From Mycolicibacterium rhodesiae (GTDB taxonomy: Bacteria > Actinomycetota > Actinomycetes > Mycobacteriales > Mycobacteriaceae), in NCBI RefSeq assembly GCF_002086695.1, contig NZ_MVIH01000020.1, forward strand, positions 16,901 to 80,900: a stretch of DNA of 64,000 bases. Direction: 5' to 3'. The notes under the pieces were generated by a model. The model ran no database searches. It had not been told where the DNA came from and was given only the letters and a program-made list of their open reading frames with translations. The stretch's first letter is position 1, and each line of letters opens with the position of its first letter. Positions 43,907-53,017 of the stretch are shown piece by piece. Position numbers and translations under genes: made by a program.

Positions 43907-44772
43907 CCGCGACCGTGAACACCAAGGCGGCGGTCCTCGCCGAGGCGCTGCCGTGGCTCAAGCAGCTGAACGACAAGATCGTCGTCATCAAATACGGCGG
44001 CAATGCGATGACCGACGAGCGGCTCAAGGCCGCCTTCGCCGACGACATGGTGTTCCTGCGCAACGCAGGCATTCACCCGGTCGTGGTGCACGGCGGCGGT
44101 CCGCAGATCAGCGCGATGCTCAAAAGGCTGGGCATCGAAGGCGAATTCAAGGGCGGCTTCCGGGTCACCACACCTGAGGTGCTCGACATCGCCCGGATGG
44201 TGTTGTTCGGTCAGGTCGGCCGCGAGCTGGTGAACCTCATCAACGCCCACGGCCCGTACGCGGTCGGCATCACCGGGGAAGATGCACAGTTGCTCACCGC
44301 GGTGCGCCGCGGCGTCACCGTCGACGGTGTCCTGACCGACATCGGCCTGGTGGGCGACATCGAGCAGGTCAACTCCGCCGCCGTCCTGGATCTCATTGCC
44401 GCCGGGCGCATTCCGGTGATCTCGACCATCGCACCCGATGCCGACGGTGTGGTGCACAACATCAACGCCGACACCGCCGCCGCGGCGGTGGCCAAGGCCC
44501 TCGGCGCCGAGAAGCTGTTGATGCTGACCGATGTCGAGGGTCTCTACACCAGCTGGCCCGACCGGGATTCGCTGGTCAGCCAGATCGACACCACGACTCT
44601 GGCCGAGATGCTGCCGAACTTGGAGGCCGGAATGATCCCGAAGATCGAGGCCTGCCTGCGGGCCGTCGAGGGTGGGGTCCCGAGCGCACACGTGATCGAC
44701 GGGCGCGTCGAACACTGCGTGCTGGTCGAGTTGTTCACCGATGAAGGCACCGGAACGAAGGTGATCCCCTGA
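43903..44772 (+). CDS. argB: acetylglutamate kinase
   Basis: 289 residues, ATGA overlap with argJ. Amino-acid-kinase motifs: VVIKYGGNAM (phosphate-binding Lys), VVVHGGGPQIS, and VNSAAVLDLIAAGRIPVIS. The N-terminal helix (VLAEALPWLKQLNDK) is of the arginine-sensitive hexameric type, suggesting feedback inhibition. Catalyses the second step. Confidence 0.97.
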   Translation: MTATVNTKAAVLAEALPWLKQLNDKIVVIKYGGNAMTDERLKAAFADDMVFLRNAGIHPVVVHGGGPQISAMLKRLGIEGEFKGGFRVTTPEVLDIARMVLFGQVGRELVNLINAHGPYAVGITGEDAQLLTAVRRGVTVDGVLTDIGLVGDIEQVNSAAVLDLIAAGRIPVISTIAPDADGVVHNINADTAAAAVAKALGAEKLLMLTDVEGLYTSWPDRDSLVSQIDTTTLAEMLPNLEAGMIPKIEACLRAVEGGVPSAHVIDGRVEHCVLVELFTDEGTGTKVIP

Positions 44773-45938
44773 TGTCACTGCTGGACAGATGGTCCGACGT
44801 CATGATGGACAACTACGGAACGCCGCCGTTGGCACTGGCCAGCGGCGACGGCGCCGTCGTCACCGACGAGAACGGCAAGACGTATGTCGATCTGCTCGGC
44901 GGCATAGCGGTCAACATCCTCGGCCACCGTCACCCGGCGATCATCGACGCGGTCACCACCCAGTTGAACACGCTGGGCCACACCTCGAACCTGTATGCCA
45001 CCGAGCCGGGTATCGCGTTGGCCGAAGCGCTGGTCGACCAATTGGGCGCGCCGGCCCGGGCGTTCTTCTGCAACTCCGGTACCGAGGCCAACGAGGTCGC
45101 CTTCAAGATCACCAGGCTGACCGGTCGCACGAAACTCGTTGCCGCCCAGAATGCCTTCCACGGCCGCACCATGGGCTCGCTCGCCTTGACCGGCCAGCCC
45201 GCCAAGCAGGCACCATTCGAACCGCTGCCGGGCTTCGTCACTCATGTGCCCTACGGCGACGTCGAGGCGCTCGCGGCAGCCGTCGATTCGGACACCGCGG
45301 CGGTGTTCCTCGAACCCATCATGGGTGAGGGGGGCGTGGTGGTGCCCCCCGAGGGTTACCTGGTCGCCGCGCGGGAGATCACCAGCCGCCACGGTGCGCT
45401 GCTGGTGCTCGACGAGGTGCAGACCGGAGTCGGGCGCACCGGTGCGTTCTTCGCCCACCAGCACGACGGCGTCACGCCCGACATCGTCACGCTGGCAAAG
45501 GGACTCGGCGGTGGACTCCCGATCGGGGCATGCCTGGCGATCGGACCGACCGCCGACCTGTTGACGCCGGGACTGCACGGCAGCACTTTCGGTGGCAACC
45601 CGGTGTGCACCGCGGCCGCGCTGGCGGTGCTCAAGGTGCTGGCAGCCGACGACCTGGTCACCCGCGCCGACGTCCTCGGCAAGACGCTGAGTCACGGCAT
45701 CGAGGCGCTCGGCCACCCGTTGGTCGACCATGTCCGGGGCCGGGGTCTGTTGCGCGGTGTGGTGCTGACCGCACCGCAGGGCAAGATCGTCGAAACCGCC
45801 GCCCGCGACGCCGGTTTCCTGGTCAACGCCGCGGCACCCGACGTGGTGCGACTGGCCCCGCCGCTGATCATCACCGAAGCGCAGATCGACAGTTTCCTGC
45901 ACGCACTACCCGCGATCCTGGATGAGGCGGCCCGATGA
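44772..45938 (+). CDS. argD: acetylornithine aminotransferase
   Basis: 388 residues, TGATG overlap with argB. Class III PLP aminotransferase: substrate/PLP loop NSGTEANEVAFK, LDEVQTGVGRTG, and the PLP lysine in TLAKGLGGGLPIGA. Converts N-acetylglutamate semialdehyde to N-acetylornithine. No defects seen. Confidence 0.97.
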   Translation: MSLLDRWSDVMMDNYGTPPLALASGDGAVVTDENGKTYVDLLGGIAVNILGHRHPAIIDAVTTQLNTLGHTSNLYATEPGIALAEALVDQLGAPARAFFCNSGTEANEVAFKITRLTGRTKLVAAQNAFHGRTMGSLALTGQPAKQAPFEPLPGFVTHVPYGDVEALAAAVDSDTAAVFLEPIMGEGGVVVPPEGYLVAAREITSRHGALLVLDEVQTGVGRTGAFFAHQHDGVTPDIVTLAKGLGGGLPIGACLAIGPTADLLTPGLHGSTFGGNPVCTAAALAVLKVLAADDLVTRADVLGKTLSHGIEALGHPLVDHVRGRGLLRGVVLTAPQGKIVETAARDAGFLVNAAAPDVVRLAPPLIITEAQIDSFLHALPAILDEAAR

Positions 45939-46864
45939 GCACTCTGAGACATTTCCTGCGCGACGATGACCTGAACCAGCAGGAGCAGGCCGAGATCCTG
46001 GAACTGGCAGCCGTTCTCAAGAAGGAGCCGATGAGCAGGCGCCCGCTGGAGGGTCCGCGCGGCGTCGCGGTGATCTTCGACAAGAATTCCACCCGCACGC
46101 GGTTCTCGTTCGAGGTGGGCATCGCCCAGCTCGGCGGGCACGCCGTCGTGGTCGATGGCCGTGCCACCCAGTTGGGTCGCGAAGAGACCCTCGAGGACAC
46201 CGGCCGGGTGCTGTCGCGCTACGTCGACGCGATCGTCTGGCGCACCTTCGCTCAACAGCGGCTGAACGCGATGGCCTCCGCGGCAACGGTTCCCGTGGTC
46301 AACGCGCTGTCGGACGAGTTTCACCCGTGCCAGGTGCTGGCCGACCTGCAGACGCTGGTCGAACGCAAGGGCTCGCTGAACGGCCTGCGGATGACCTACT
46401 TCGGCGACGGCGCCAACAACATGGCGCACTCGCTGATGCTCGGCGGGGTGACCGCAGGCATCCACGTCACGATCGCCGCACCGGCCGGATTCGAGCCGCA
46501 CCCGATGTTCGTCGCCGCCGCCGAACACCGCGGCAGGCAGACCGGCGCAACCGTCACGCTCACCACCGATGCGGTCGCCGGGGCGAAGGGCGCTGACGTC
46601 CTGGTCACCGACACCTGGACGTCGATGGGGCAGGAGAACGACGGCCTTGACCGGGTTGTGCCGTTCCGGCCCTTCCAGCTCAACGCCGGCCTGCTCGACC
46701 ATGCTGACTCCGATGCCGTTGTGCTGCACTGCCTTCCGGCCCACCGCGGGCACGAGATCACCGACGAGGTGATCGACGGTCCGCACAGTGCGGTGTGGGA
46801 CGAGGCCGAGAACCGGCTGCACGCCCAGAAGGCGCTGCTGGTCTGGTTGCTGGAGCGCACGTGA
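45935..46864 (+). CDS. argF: ornithine carbamoyltransferase
   Basis: 309 residues, ATGA overlap with argD. Carbamoyl-phosphate motif STRTRFSFE, HPCQVLADLQT, ornithine loop HCLPAHRGHEI, and DTWTSMGQE. Forms citrulline from ornithine. Complete length. Confidence 0.97.
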   Translation: MSTLRHFLRDDDLNQQEQAEILELAAVLKKEPMSRRPLEGPRGVAVIFDKNSTRTRFSFEVGIAQLGGHAVVVDGRATQLGREETLEDTGRVLSRYVDAIVWRTFAQQRLNAMASAATVPVVNALSDEFHPCQVLADLQTLVERKGSLNGLRMTYFGDGANNMAHSLMLGGVTAGIHVTIAAPAGFEPHPMFVAAAEHRGRQTGATVTLTTDAVAGAKGADVLVTDTWTSMGQENDGLDRVVPFRPFQLNAGLLDHADSDAVVLHCLPAHRGHEITDEVIDGPHSAVWDEAENRLHAQKALLVWLLERT

Positions 46865-47346
46865 CCAGCGAGGTCAGCACGACACGAGCCGGGCGGCAGG
46901 CCCGGATCGTGGCGCTGCTGTCCGCCCAGTCGGTGCACAGCCAGAGTGAGCTCGCCGCGCTGCTTGCCGACGAGGGCATCGAGGTCACCCAGGCGACGTT
47001 GTCGCGTGACCTCGAGGAGCTCGGTGCGGTCAAGCTGCGCGGTGCCGACGGTGGCAGCGGCGTCTACGTCGTGCCCGAGGACGGCAGCCCGGTCCGGGGG
47101 ATCTCCGGCGGCACCGAGCGGGTGTCCCGCCTGCTCGGCGATCTACTGGTGTCCACCGACGCCAGTGGCAACCTGGCCGTGCTGCGCACCCCGCCCGGTG
47201 CGGCGCACTATTTGGCCAGTGCGATCGACCGGGCCGCATTGCCCGACGTCGTCGGCACCGTGGCCGGCGACGACACCATTCTGGTGGTGGCCCGCGAGCC
47301 GATGACCGGCGCGCAACTGGCCACCATGTTCGAGACCATTCACTAG
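46861..47346 (+). CDS. argR: arginine repressor
   Basis: 161 residues, GTG start overlapping argF (GTGA). N-terminal winged helix (ARIVALLSAQSVHSQSELAA, recognition part VTQATLSRDLEELG) and C-terminal arginine-binding hexamerisation domain (ASAIDRAALPDVVGTVAGDD with the GDDT ligand loop). Expected to bind the ARG box before argC and possibly other arg genes. Confidence 0.97.
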   Translation: MTSEVSTTRAGRQARIVALLSAQSVHSQSELAALLADEGIEVTQATLSRDLEELGAVKLRGADGGSGVYVVPEDGSPVRGISGGTERVSRLLGDLLVSTDASGNLAVLRTPPGAAHYLASAIDRAALPDVVGTVAGDDTILVVAREPMTGAQLATMFETIH

Positions 47347-47370
47347 AACCCAAAGGCAAAGGAGCACTTC

Positions 47371-48579
47371 ATGTCCGAACGCGTCATCTTGGCGTATTCC
47401 GGCGGCCTGGACACCTCGGTGGCCATCAGCTGGATCGGCAAGGAGACCGGCAAGGAGGTGGTGGCCGTCGCCATCGACCTCGGCCAGGGCGGCGAGGACA
47501 TGGAAGTCGTTCGCCAGCGCGCCCTCGATTGCGGTGCCGTCGAAGCGGTCGTGGTCGACGCTCGCGATGAGTTCGCCGAGCAGTACTGCCTTCCGGCCAT
47601 CCAGTCCAACGCCCTGTACATGGATCGCTACCCGCTGGTGTCGGCGCTGAGCCGGCCGCTGATCGTCAAGCATCTCGTGACGGCGGCCCGCGAACACCGC
47701 GGTGGCATCGTCGCGCACGGTTGCACCGGCAAGGGTAACGACCAGGTCCGCTTCGAGGTCGGATTCGCTTCGTTGGCGCCCGATCTCGAGGTGCTGGCAC
47801 CGGTTCGCGACTACGCCTGGACCCGGGAGAAGGCGATCGCGTTCGCCGAGGAAAATGCCATCCCGATCAACGTCACCAAGCGTTCGCCGTTCTCCATCGA
47901 CCAGAACGTGTGGGGTCGTGCGGTGGAAACCGGCTTCCTGGAACACCTCTGGAACGCGCCGACCAAGGACGTGTACGACTACACCGAAGATCCGACGCTG
48001 AACTGGAGCACGCCCGACGAGGTGATCGTCGGCTTCGAGAAGGGGGTGCCAGTATCCATAGATGGACGCGGCGTTTCCGTCTTGCAGGCCATCGAGGAGC
48101 TCAATCACCGGGCCGGTGCGCAGGGCGTCGGCCGGCTCGACGTCGTCGAGGACCGGCTGGTCGGCATCAAGAGTCGCGAGATCTACGAAGCCCCGGGCGC
48201 GATGGTGCTGATCACCGCCCACACCGAGCTCGAGCACGTCACGCTGGAGCGTGAACTCGGCCGGTTCAAGCGTGGGACAGACCGAAAGTGGGGCGAGCTG
48301 GTGTACGACGGCCTGTGGTTCTCGCCGCTCAAGCGCTCCCTGGAGGCCTTCGTCGCCGACACCCAGCAGCATGTGACAGGCGAGATCCGGATGGTGTTGC
48401 ACGGCGGGCACATTGCGGTCAACGGCCGGCGCAGCCCCACGTCGCTGTACGACTTCAACCTCGCCACCTACGACGAGGGCGACACCTTCGACCAGTCGTC
48501 GGCCAAGGGATTCGTCCACGTGCACGGGTTGTCGTCGAAGATCGCCGCTCGCCGGGACCTGGCAGGCAATCAGACGTGA
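47371..48579 (+). CDS. argG: argininosuccinate synthase
   Basis: 402 residues, ATG after AAAGGAG, 24 bp behind argR. ATP pyrophosphatase P-loop AYSGGLDTSVA, citrulline/aspartate loop HGCTGKGNDQVRFE, and SPFSIDQNVWGRAVE. Joins citrulline and aspartate. Type I length. Confidence 0.97.
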   Translation: MSERVILAYSGGLDTSVAISWIGKETGKEVVAVAIDLGQGGEDMEVVRQRALDCGAVEAVVVDARDEFAEQYCLPAIQSNALYMDRYPLVSALSRPLIVKHLVTAAREHRGGIVAHGCTGKGNDQVRFEVGFASLAPDLEVLAPVRDYAWTREKAIAFAEENAIPINVTKRSPFSIDQNVWGRAVETGFLEHLWNAPTKDVYDYTEDPTLNWSTPDEVIVGFEKGVPVSIDGRGVSVLQAIEELNHRAGAQGVGRLDVVEDRLVGIKSREIYEAPGAMVLITAHTELEHVTLERELGRFKRGTDRKWGELVYDGLWFSPLKRSLEAFVADTQQHVTGEIRMVLHGGHIAVNGRRSPTSLYDFNLATYDEGDTFDQSSAKGFVHVHGLSSKIAARRDLAGNQT

Positions 48580-49988
48580 GCACCAACGAGGGCTCGCTGT
48601 GGGGCGGCCGCTTCGCCGACGGCCCGGCGCCCGCCCTGGCGGCGCTGAGCAAATCCACTCATTTCGACTGGGTACTGGCGCCCTATGACGTGGCCGCCTC
48701 CAAGGCCCACGCCAAGGTGCTGCACACCGCGGGCCTGCTGACCGACGAGCAGCGCGACGGGTTGCTCGCCGGTCTGGACAGTCTGGGACAGGATGTCGCC
48801 GACGGCAGCTTCACCCCGCTGGTCACCGACGAGGACGTCCACGGGGCGCTGGAGCGCGGCCTGATCGACCGGGTCGGTCCGGATCTCGGTGGCCGCCTGC
48901 GGGCGGGACGGTCGCGAAACGACCAGGTGGCCACCCTTTTTCGGATGTGGCTGCGAGACGCGATGCGACGGATCGCCGACGGAGTTCTCGACGTGGTGGG
49001 AGCATTGGCGACGCAGGCCGCGGCCCACCCGACGGCGATCATGCCGGGCAAGACCCACCTGCAGGCCGCGCAACCGGTGCTGCTGGCCCACCACCTGCTG
49101 GCGCACGCGCACCCGCTGCTGCGTGATGTCGACCGCATCGCCGACTTCGACGACCGCACCGCGGTGTCGCCGTACGGCTCGGGCGCGCTCGCCGGCTCGT
49201 CGCTGGGACTGGATCCCGACGCCATCGCCGAGGAGCTGGGTTTCGCTGCCGCGGCGGACAATTCGATCGACGCCACTGCCGCTCGCGACTTCGCCGCCGA
49301 GGCCGCCTTCGTGCTGGCGATGATCGGGGTCGACCTGTCCCGGCTGGCAGAAGACATCATCCTGTGGAGCACAACCGAATTCGGTTACGTAACGCTGCAC
49401 GACTCCTGGTCGACCGGCAGCTCCATCATGCCGCAGAAGAAAAACCCGGACATCGCCGAGCTCGCCCGCGGCAAGTCGGGCCGGTTGATCGGCAATCTCA
49501 CCGGCCTGCTGGCCACGCTGAAGGCCCAGCCGCTGGCCTACAACCGGGACCTGCAGGAAGACAAGGAGCCGGTCTTCGACTCGGTGGCCCAACTCGAACT
49601 CGTGCTACCCGCGATGGCCGGACTGGTCGCCACCCTGCGATTCGACACCGACCGGATGGCCGCACTGGCCCCGGCCGGCTACACCCTGGCCACCGATGTC
49701 GCCGAGTGGCTGGTGCGCCGTGGCGTGCCGTTCCGGGTGGCGCACGAGGCGGCCGGCGAGGCGGTGCGGGCAGCCGAGGGCCGCGGGGTTGGCCTCGACG
49801 AGCTCACCGATGAGGAACTGGCTGTGATCAGCGGTGAGCTGACCCCGGAGGTGCGTGGCGTGCTGACCGTGGAGGGATCGGTGTCCTCCCGCGACGCCCG
49901 CGGCGGCACCGCGCCGACCCAGGTTGCCGGCCAGCTCGGTGTGGTGCGCGACAGCGTCGAGAACCTGCGCATCCGTTTGCGCCGCTAG
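48576..49988 (+). CDS. argH: argininosuccinate lyase
   Basis: 470 residues, GTG overlapping argG (GTGA). Fumarase/aspartase superfamily signature GSSIMPQKKNPD, catalytic His region PGKTHLQAAQP, and N-terminal LWGGRFADG. Releases fumarate and arginine, the last step. In M. tuberculosis pks genes follow; here envelope genes follow instead. Confidence 0.97.
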   Translation: MSTNEGSLWGGRFADGPAPALAALSKSTHFDWVLAPYDVAASKAHAKVLHTAGLLTDEQRDGLLAGLDSLGQDVADGSFTPLVTDEDVHGALERGLIDRVGPDLGGRLRAGRSRNDQVATLFRMWLRDAMRRIADGVLDVVGALATQAAAHPTAIMPGKTHLQAAQPVLLAHHLLAHAHPLLRDVDRIADFDDRTAVSPYGSGALAGSSLGLDPDAIAEELGFAAAADNSIDATAARDFAAEAAFVLAMIGVDLSRLAEDIILWSTTEFGYVTLHDSWSTGSSIMPQKKNPDIAELARGKSGRLIGNLTGLLATLKAQPLAYNRDLQEDKEPVFDSVAQLELVLPAMAGLVATLRFDTDRMAALAPAGYTLATDVAEWLVRRGVPFRVAHEAAGEAVRAAEGRGVGLDELTDEELAVISGELTPEVRGVLTVEGSVSSRDARGGTAPTQVAGQLGVVRDSVENLRIRLRR

Positions 49989-50021
49989 AACGCCGCACGC
50001 GACCCACTACGATCGCCAGGT

Positions 50022-50636
50022 ATGGGGGAAGCGCCGGATACGGCCGCCACGCCGCGGCGGGGTGTTCGTGGCTGGTTCGCCGGCCTCAGCCTGAGCCAGA
50101 TCGGCCAGCTTCTGACCGTCGTCATTCTTGCCGGCACCGCGCTGTTCGGCGGGCTCGACACCGTCGACTCCGCCGTCACCGAGTTCACACCGGGTAAAGA
50201 GTTCAGCGACAACGCGTTCACCGTCACGCTCGAGCGCGCAACCCTGGTCGACGAACTGCGGGCGGGCACCACGCTAATCGCGCCGAAGACGCCAGGCCGG
50301 ACGTATCTGGGCATCGTCATGAAGATCCGCAATGACGGAACCGTCCCGGCGTATCTCGACGATGAGATCGACCTGCGCGACCAGCCGGACAAGCGGTTCT
50401 ACGGCGTCGTCCGCGTGACCGACGGCAGCCCGGTCCCAAGTCTCGGCCCGGGTCTGACCGAGGAAGTCGGCGTGCTGTGGACCTTGCCGCACAACGCGCT
50501 GCACCCGGGTGATTCCGTGACCGTCCGGATCTGGAAGAAGAAATTCACCGAGCTCATGGTCACCTACGGGCGGACATGGGTGGACAGCGAGACCGAGTAC
50601 GGCCAGGCGACACTTCCGGTGCGGGGCAAGCAATGA
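50022..50636 (+). CDS. membrane-anchored secreted protein, envelope cluster gene 1
   Basis: 204 residues. A short cytosolic N-terminus, one membrane helix (about 28-48, IGQLLTVVILAGTALFGG), then a beta-rich extracytoplasmic domain (FTVTLERATLVDELR, GIVMKIRNDGTVPAYL, DSVTVRIWKKKF) that looks like an immunoglobulin-type sandwich. No family recognised. It overlaps the next gene by 4 nt (ATGA). First of three similarly built genes, all facing a polytopic membrane protein. Confidence 0.75.
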   Translation: MGEAPDTAATPRRGVRGWFAGLSLSQIGQLLTVVILAGTALFGGLDTVDSAVTEFTPGKEFSDNAFTVTLERATLVDELRAGTTLIAPKTPGRTYLGIVMKIRNDGTVPAYLDDEIDLRDQPDKRFYGVVRVTDGSPVPSLGPGLTEEVGVLWTLPHNALHPGDSVTVRIWKKKFTELMVTYGRTWVDSETEYGQATLPVRGKQ

Positions 50637-51187
50637 GCCGTCGGAGTCTGGTCGTGGCGGTGGCAACCGTGGTGGCGATCGCGTTGGCGACCCTGGTGTG
50701 GTTGCACCTGCCGGCCAATACGACCATCTATGCGCCGTTCGACGTTCACGCGGGAATCGGCAGCCGGGCCGTCGGCCAGAATCTGTCGGCGACCGTCACC
50801 CACGCCTCGATCACCCCAACCGTGACAGCTCAGCAGTCCCGGAAACCCTATGCGGCAGCAGGTGTGTGGGTGGTGGCGCTGACGACGCTCGAGGCTTCCC
50901 GTGAGCCGGTGCTGCCGCACGCCGAGTTGCTGGTCGGCCCCAACACCTACGCGCCGACCACCCAGCTGTTGTCGGGCGCCGATCTGGTGCAACCCGGAAT
51001 CGCTCAACAGCGGACCTGGGCATTCGACGTGCCGCCCGATCTGATGAAGACGGTCCCGTCTGTGGTGATGCGGGTCTGGGGAGGCGACGGGCGACTCGAT
51101 TCACGCTTGGTGATCGATCTCCCGCTCGCCGATGTCGACCGGCTGAGTTCGATCGTCGTAGCACCGTCGAAACTGGGGGCGCAATGA
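50633..51187 (+). CDS. membrane-anchored secreted protein, envelope cluster gene 2
   Basis: 184 residues. Membrane helix at residues 5-25 (LVVAVATVVAIALATLVWL), then a beta-rich secreted domain (NLSATVTHASITPTVTA, GVWVVALTTLEASREPV, SVVMRVWGGDGRLDSRLV) with the same general plan as genes 1 and 3. No enzymatic motif. Coupled to both neighbours by ATGA overlaps. Confidence 0.75.
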   Translation: MSRRSLVVAVATVVAIALATLVWLHLPANTTIYAPFDVHAGIGSRAVGQNLSATVTHASITPTVTAQQSRKPYAAAGVWVVALTTLEASREPVLPHAELLVGPNTYAPTTQLLSGADLVQPGIAQQRTWAFDVPPDLMKTVPSVVMRVWGGDGRLDSRLVIDLPLADVDRLSSIVVAPSKLGAQ

Positions 51188-51696
51188 AGCTGCCCGTGCC
51201 ACGAAAACTGTGGCAGCGCAATGCCTTGGCGATGGTCGTGGTGGTCGCGGCGCTGGCGGTTCTGGTGGTGGTCGACTTCTGGCCCGACTGGTCACGGTAC
51301 CGGGATACGGTGTCCCCGCCGCACGTCATCGCCGCCGGGCGGAGCGGCACCGTCGACGGCCAAACCTGGTCGATATCGGGTGTTCGGCACCTCGACAGGA
51401 CGCCCGGCCCGAGTGCTCGCCCACTGCCCAAAGGGACTGTCCTGCAGGTGGTGTCGATCGACCGAACCAACGGCCCCGCCGGCGACCTGTGCACTGGTGT
51501 CATCACCGACGGCACCCGCCGGTGGCAAGCCGAAAGTGTCGGCGGTTTCTCCGCTGTCCTGCCGGACAACGTCTCTGACCGATGCACCAGGCCAGGTCCC
51601 GTGCAATTCAGTTTCCTGCTTCCGCGGGACGTCGTCCCCACCGCCGTCGACGTGACGAACCTCGACGGCCGGATCAGGCTGCGGCTGCAGCTGTAG
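51184..51696 (+). CDS. membrane-anchored secreted protein, envelope cluster gene 3
   Basis: 170 residues. Membrane helix at about 13-33 (NALAMVVVVAALAVLVVVDFW) and a secreted domain with two cysteines (GDLCTGVITDG and VSDRCTRPG) likely to form a disulfide. Ends RIRLRLQL. The 3' end overlaps the convergent polytopic gene by 23 bp. Function unknown. Confidence 0.75.
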   Translation: MKLPVPRKLWQRNALAMVVVVAALAVLVVVDFWPDWSRYRDTVSPPHVIAAGRSGTVDGQTWSISGVRHLDRTPGPSARPLPKGTVLQVVSIDRTNGPAGDLCTGVITDGTRRWQAESVGGFSAVLPDNVSDRCTRPGPVQFSFLLPRDVVPTAVDVTNLDGRIRLRLQL

Positions 51697-52996
51697 TCGA
51701 CGCCTCGGGCTCGGCATCGTGCGCGATGTGCTCGACGCAATACGCGAATGTGCTTGCTACCAAACAGATTCGCAGCGGCTCCACGACGAGATGCGACACC
51801 AGGCTCACGGTGCCGCCGAAGCCCTGCCAGAAGGTCTGGGGCTGCGGACCGATGACCCAGGCGACGCCGCGTAGAAGGTAGCCGTCGCCGAGCTGGGCCC
51901 GGTAGAAACTTCCCGTCATGTCGAGCCACGCCAGTCCCAGGTAGCCGAGCACGTACAGCGACAACGCCAGGACGCCGCCGTGCAGCACGATGCGCGCCGA
52001 GTCGGTGATGGGGCGGAACTTGCCGACCTGATCCACCCCGTAGTCGACGACCTTCTCGCGCACCGCTTTCGGGATCACGCTAACGCGTTTCTGCAGGCGC
52101 TTCCCGGTGGGCGCCGAGCGGTCGATCCAGGTGCTCGCCCGCTGACCGCCCATGCGCTGCAGCACGCTGCGCCAGTCGGCTGTCGAGGTGACGCCGTAGA
52201 CGATGCCCGCCACGGCAAGCCAGATCAGCGGCACAGCGGCGCCCCCGAACACGGTGCGCAGCGCCCACATCACGACATCCCACACTTTCTCCAGCGGGGA
52301 GAAGTAGGAGAACATGTCGGCGCGGGTATCGCTCAGCCACACCATCACTCGCCGGTGAGCCACCCAGTCCCCGGGCTTGGTCAGGATCGTGACCCCCTGA
52401 TTGACCGAGAAGCTCAGCACCAGGAACACCCAGAGTGCGTCGACATACAGCCGCACCACGACCAGCCACGCAGGCAAGCGGTCCTTGAGCTTGCTCAGCA
52501 CCGTGCGGAGCACCAGGGCCGCGCCGATGAGCACCCACGTACCCGCGCCGACGGGAAGTTCGGCGGCGTGCAGATCGGTGGGCGCCCCACCGTTGACAAC
52601 CGCCATCATCGACTCACCGACCCGGTACTGCAGCGCGCGCTGCTCGAAGGCCAGCCAGTCCTCGCGAAACATCTGCCATGCGAGATAGATCGCGAAGAAC
52701 GGCACAACGACGGTGGAGAACAGATCGATACGGCGGGCCGGTCGGCGCCCCAGCGCCGCGAGCACCGGGAACGCCGGGCGCAGCACCAGGAACATCGCCA
52801 CGTAGGAGCCCAGCCGCGCCATCCCGGCGAGCGGCATGATCAGCGACGCCCACCAGTGGTTGTCGTAGCCGGCCCACGCGGCCCATTCGATGGCGCCGCG
52901 GCGGCCCAGCACGCCGAGCAGGTACAGGGCAGCCAGTTGCGGCCAGTACTGCCCGAAGACGCGCAGCGGCCGCAGCAGGTAGCGCATGGCTGACAT
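51674..52996 (-). CDS. polytopic membrane protein of unknown function
   Basis: 440 residues with about nine or ten hydrophobic segments and several Trp-rich stretches (EWAAWAGYDNHWWASLI, YLAWQMFREDWLAFEQRAL). A basic cytosolic loop in the middle (RSAPTGKRLQKRVSVIPKAVREK) and a Thr/Ala tail. No transporter or enzyme signature recognised. It starts 21 bp after the ABC-F gene and so may be co-transcribed with it, and converges on the three secreted-protein genes. Confidence 0.75.
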   Translation of the reverse strand: MSAMRYLLRPLRVFGQYWPQLAALYLLGVLGRRGAIEWAAWAGYDNHWWASLIMPLAGMARLGSYVAMFLVLRPAFPVLAALGRRPARRIDLFSTVVVPFFAIYLAWQMFREDWLAFEQRALQYRVGESMMAVVNGGAPTDLHAAELPVGAGTWVLIGAALVLRTVLSKLKDRLPAWLVVVRLYVDALWVFLVLSFSVNQGVTILTKPGDWVAHRRVMVWLSDTRADMFSYFSPLEKVWDVVMWALRTVFGGAAVPLIWLAVAGIVYGVTSTADWRSVLQRMGGQRASTWIDRSAPTGKRLQKRVSVIPKAVREKVVDYGVDQVGKFRPITDSARIVLHGGVLALSLYVLGYLGLAWLDMTGSFYRAQLGDGYLLRGVAWVIGPQPQTFWQGFGGTVSLVSHLVVEPLRICLVASTFAYCVEHIAHDAEPEASTTAAAAA

Positions 52997-53017
52997 CCTA
53001 CGAAGCCTGCCGCCGAT

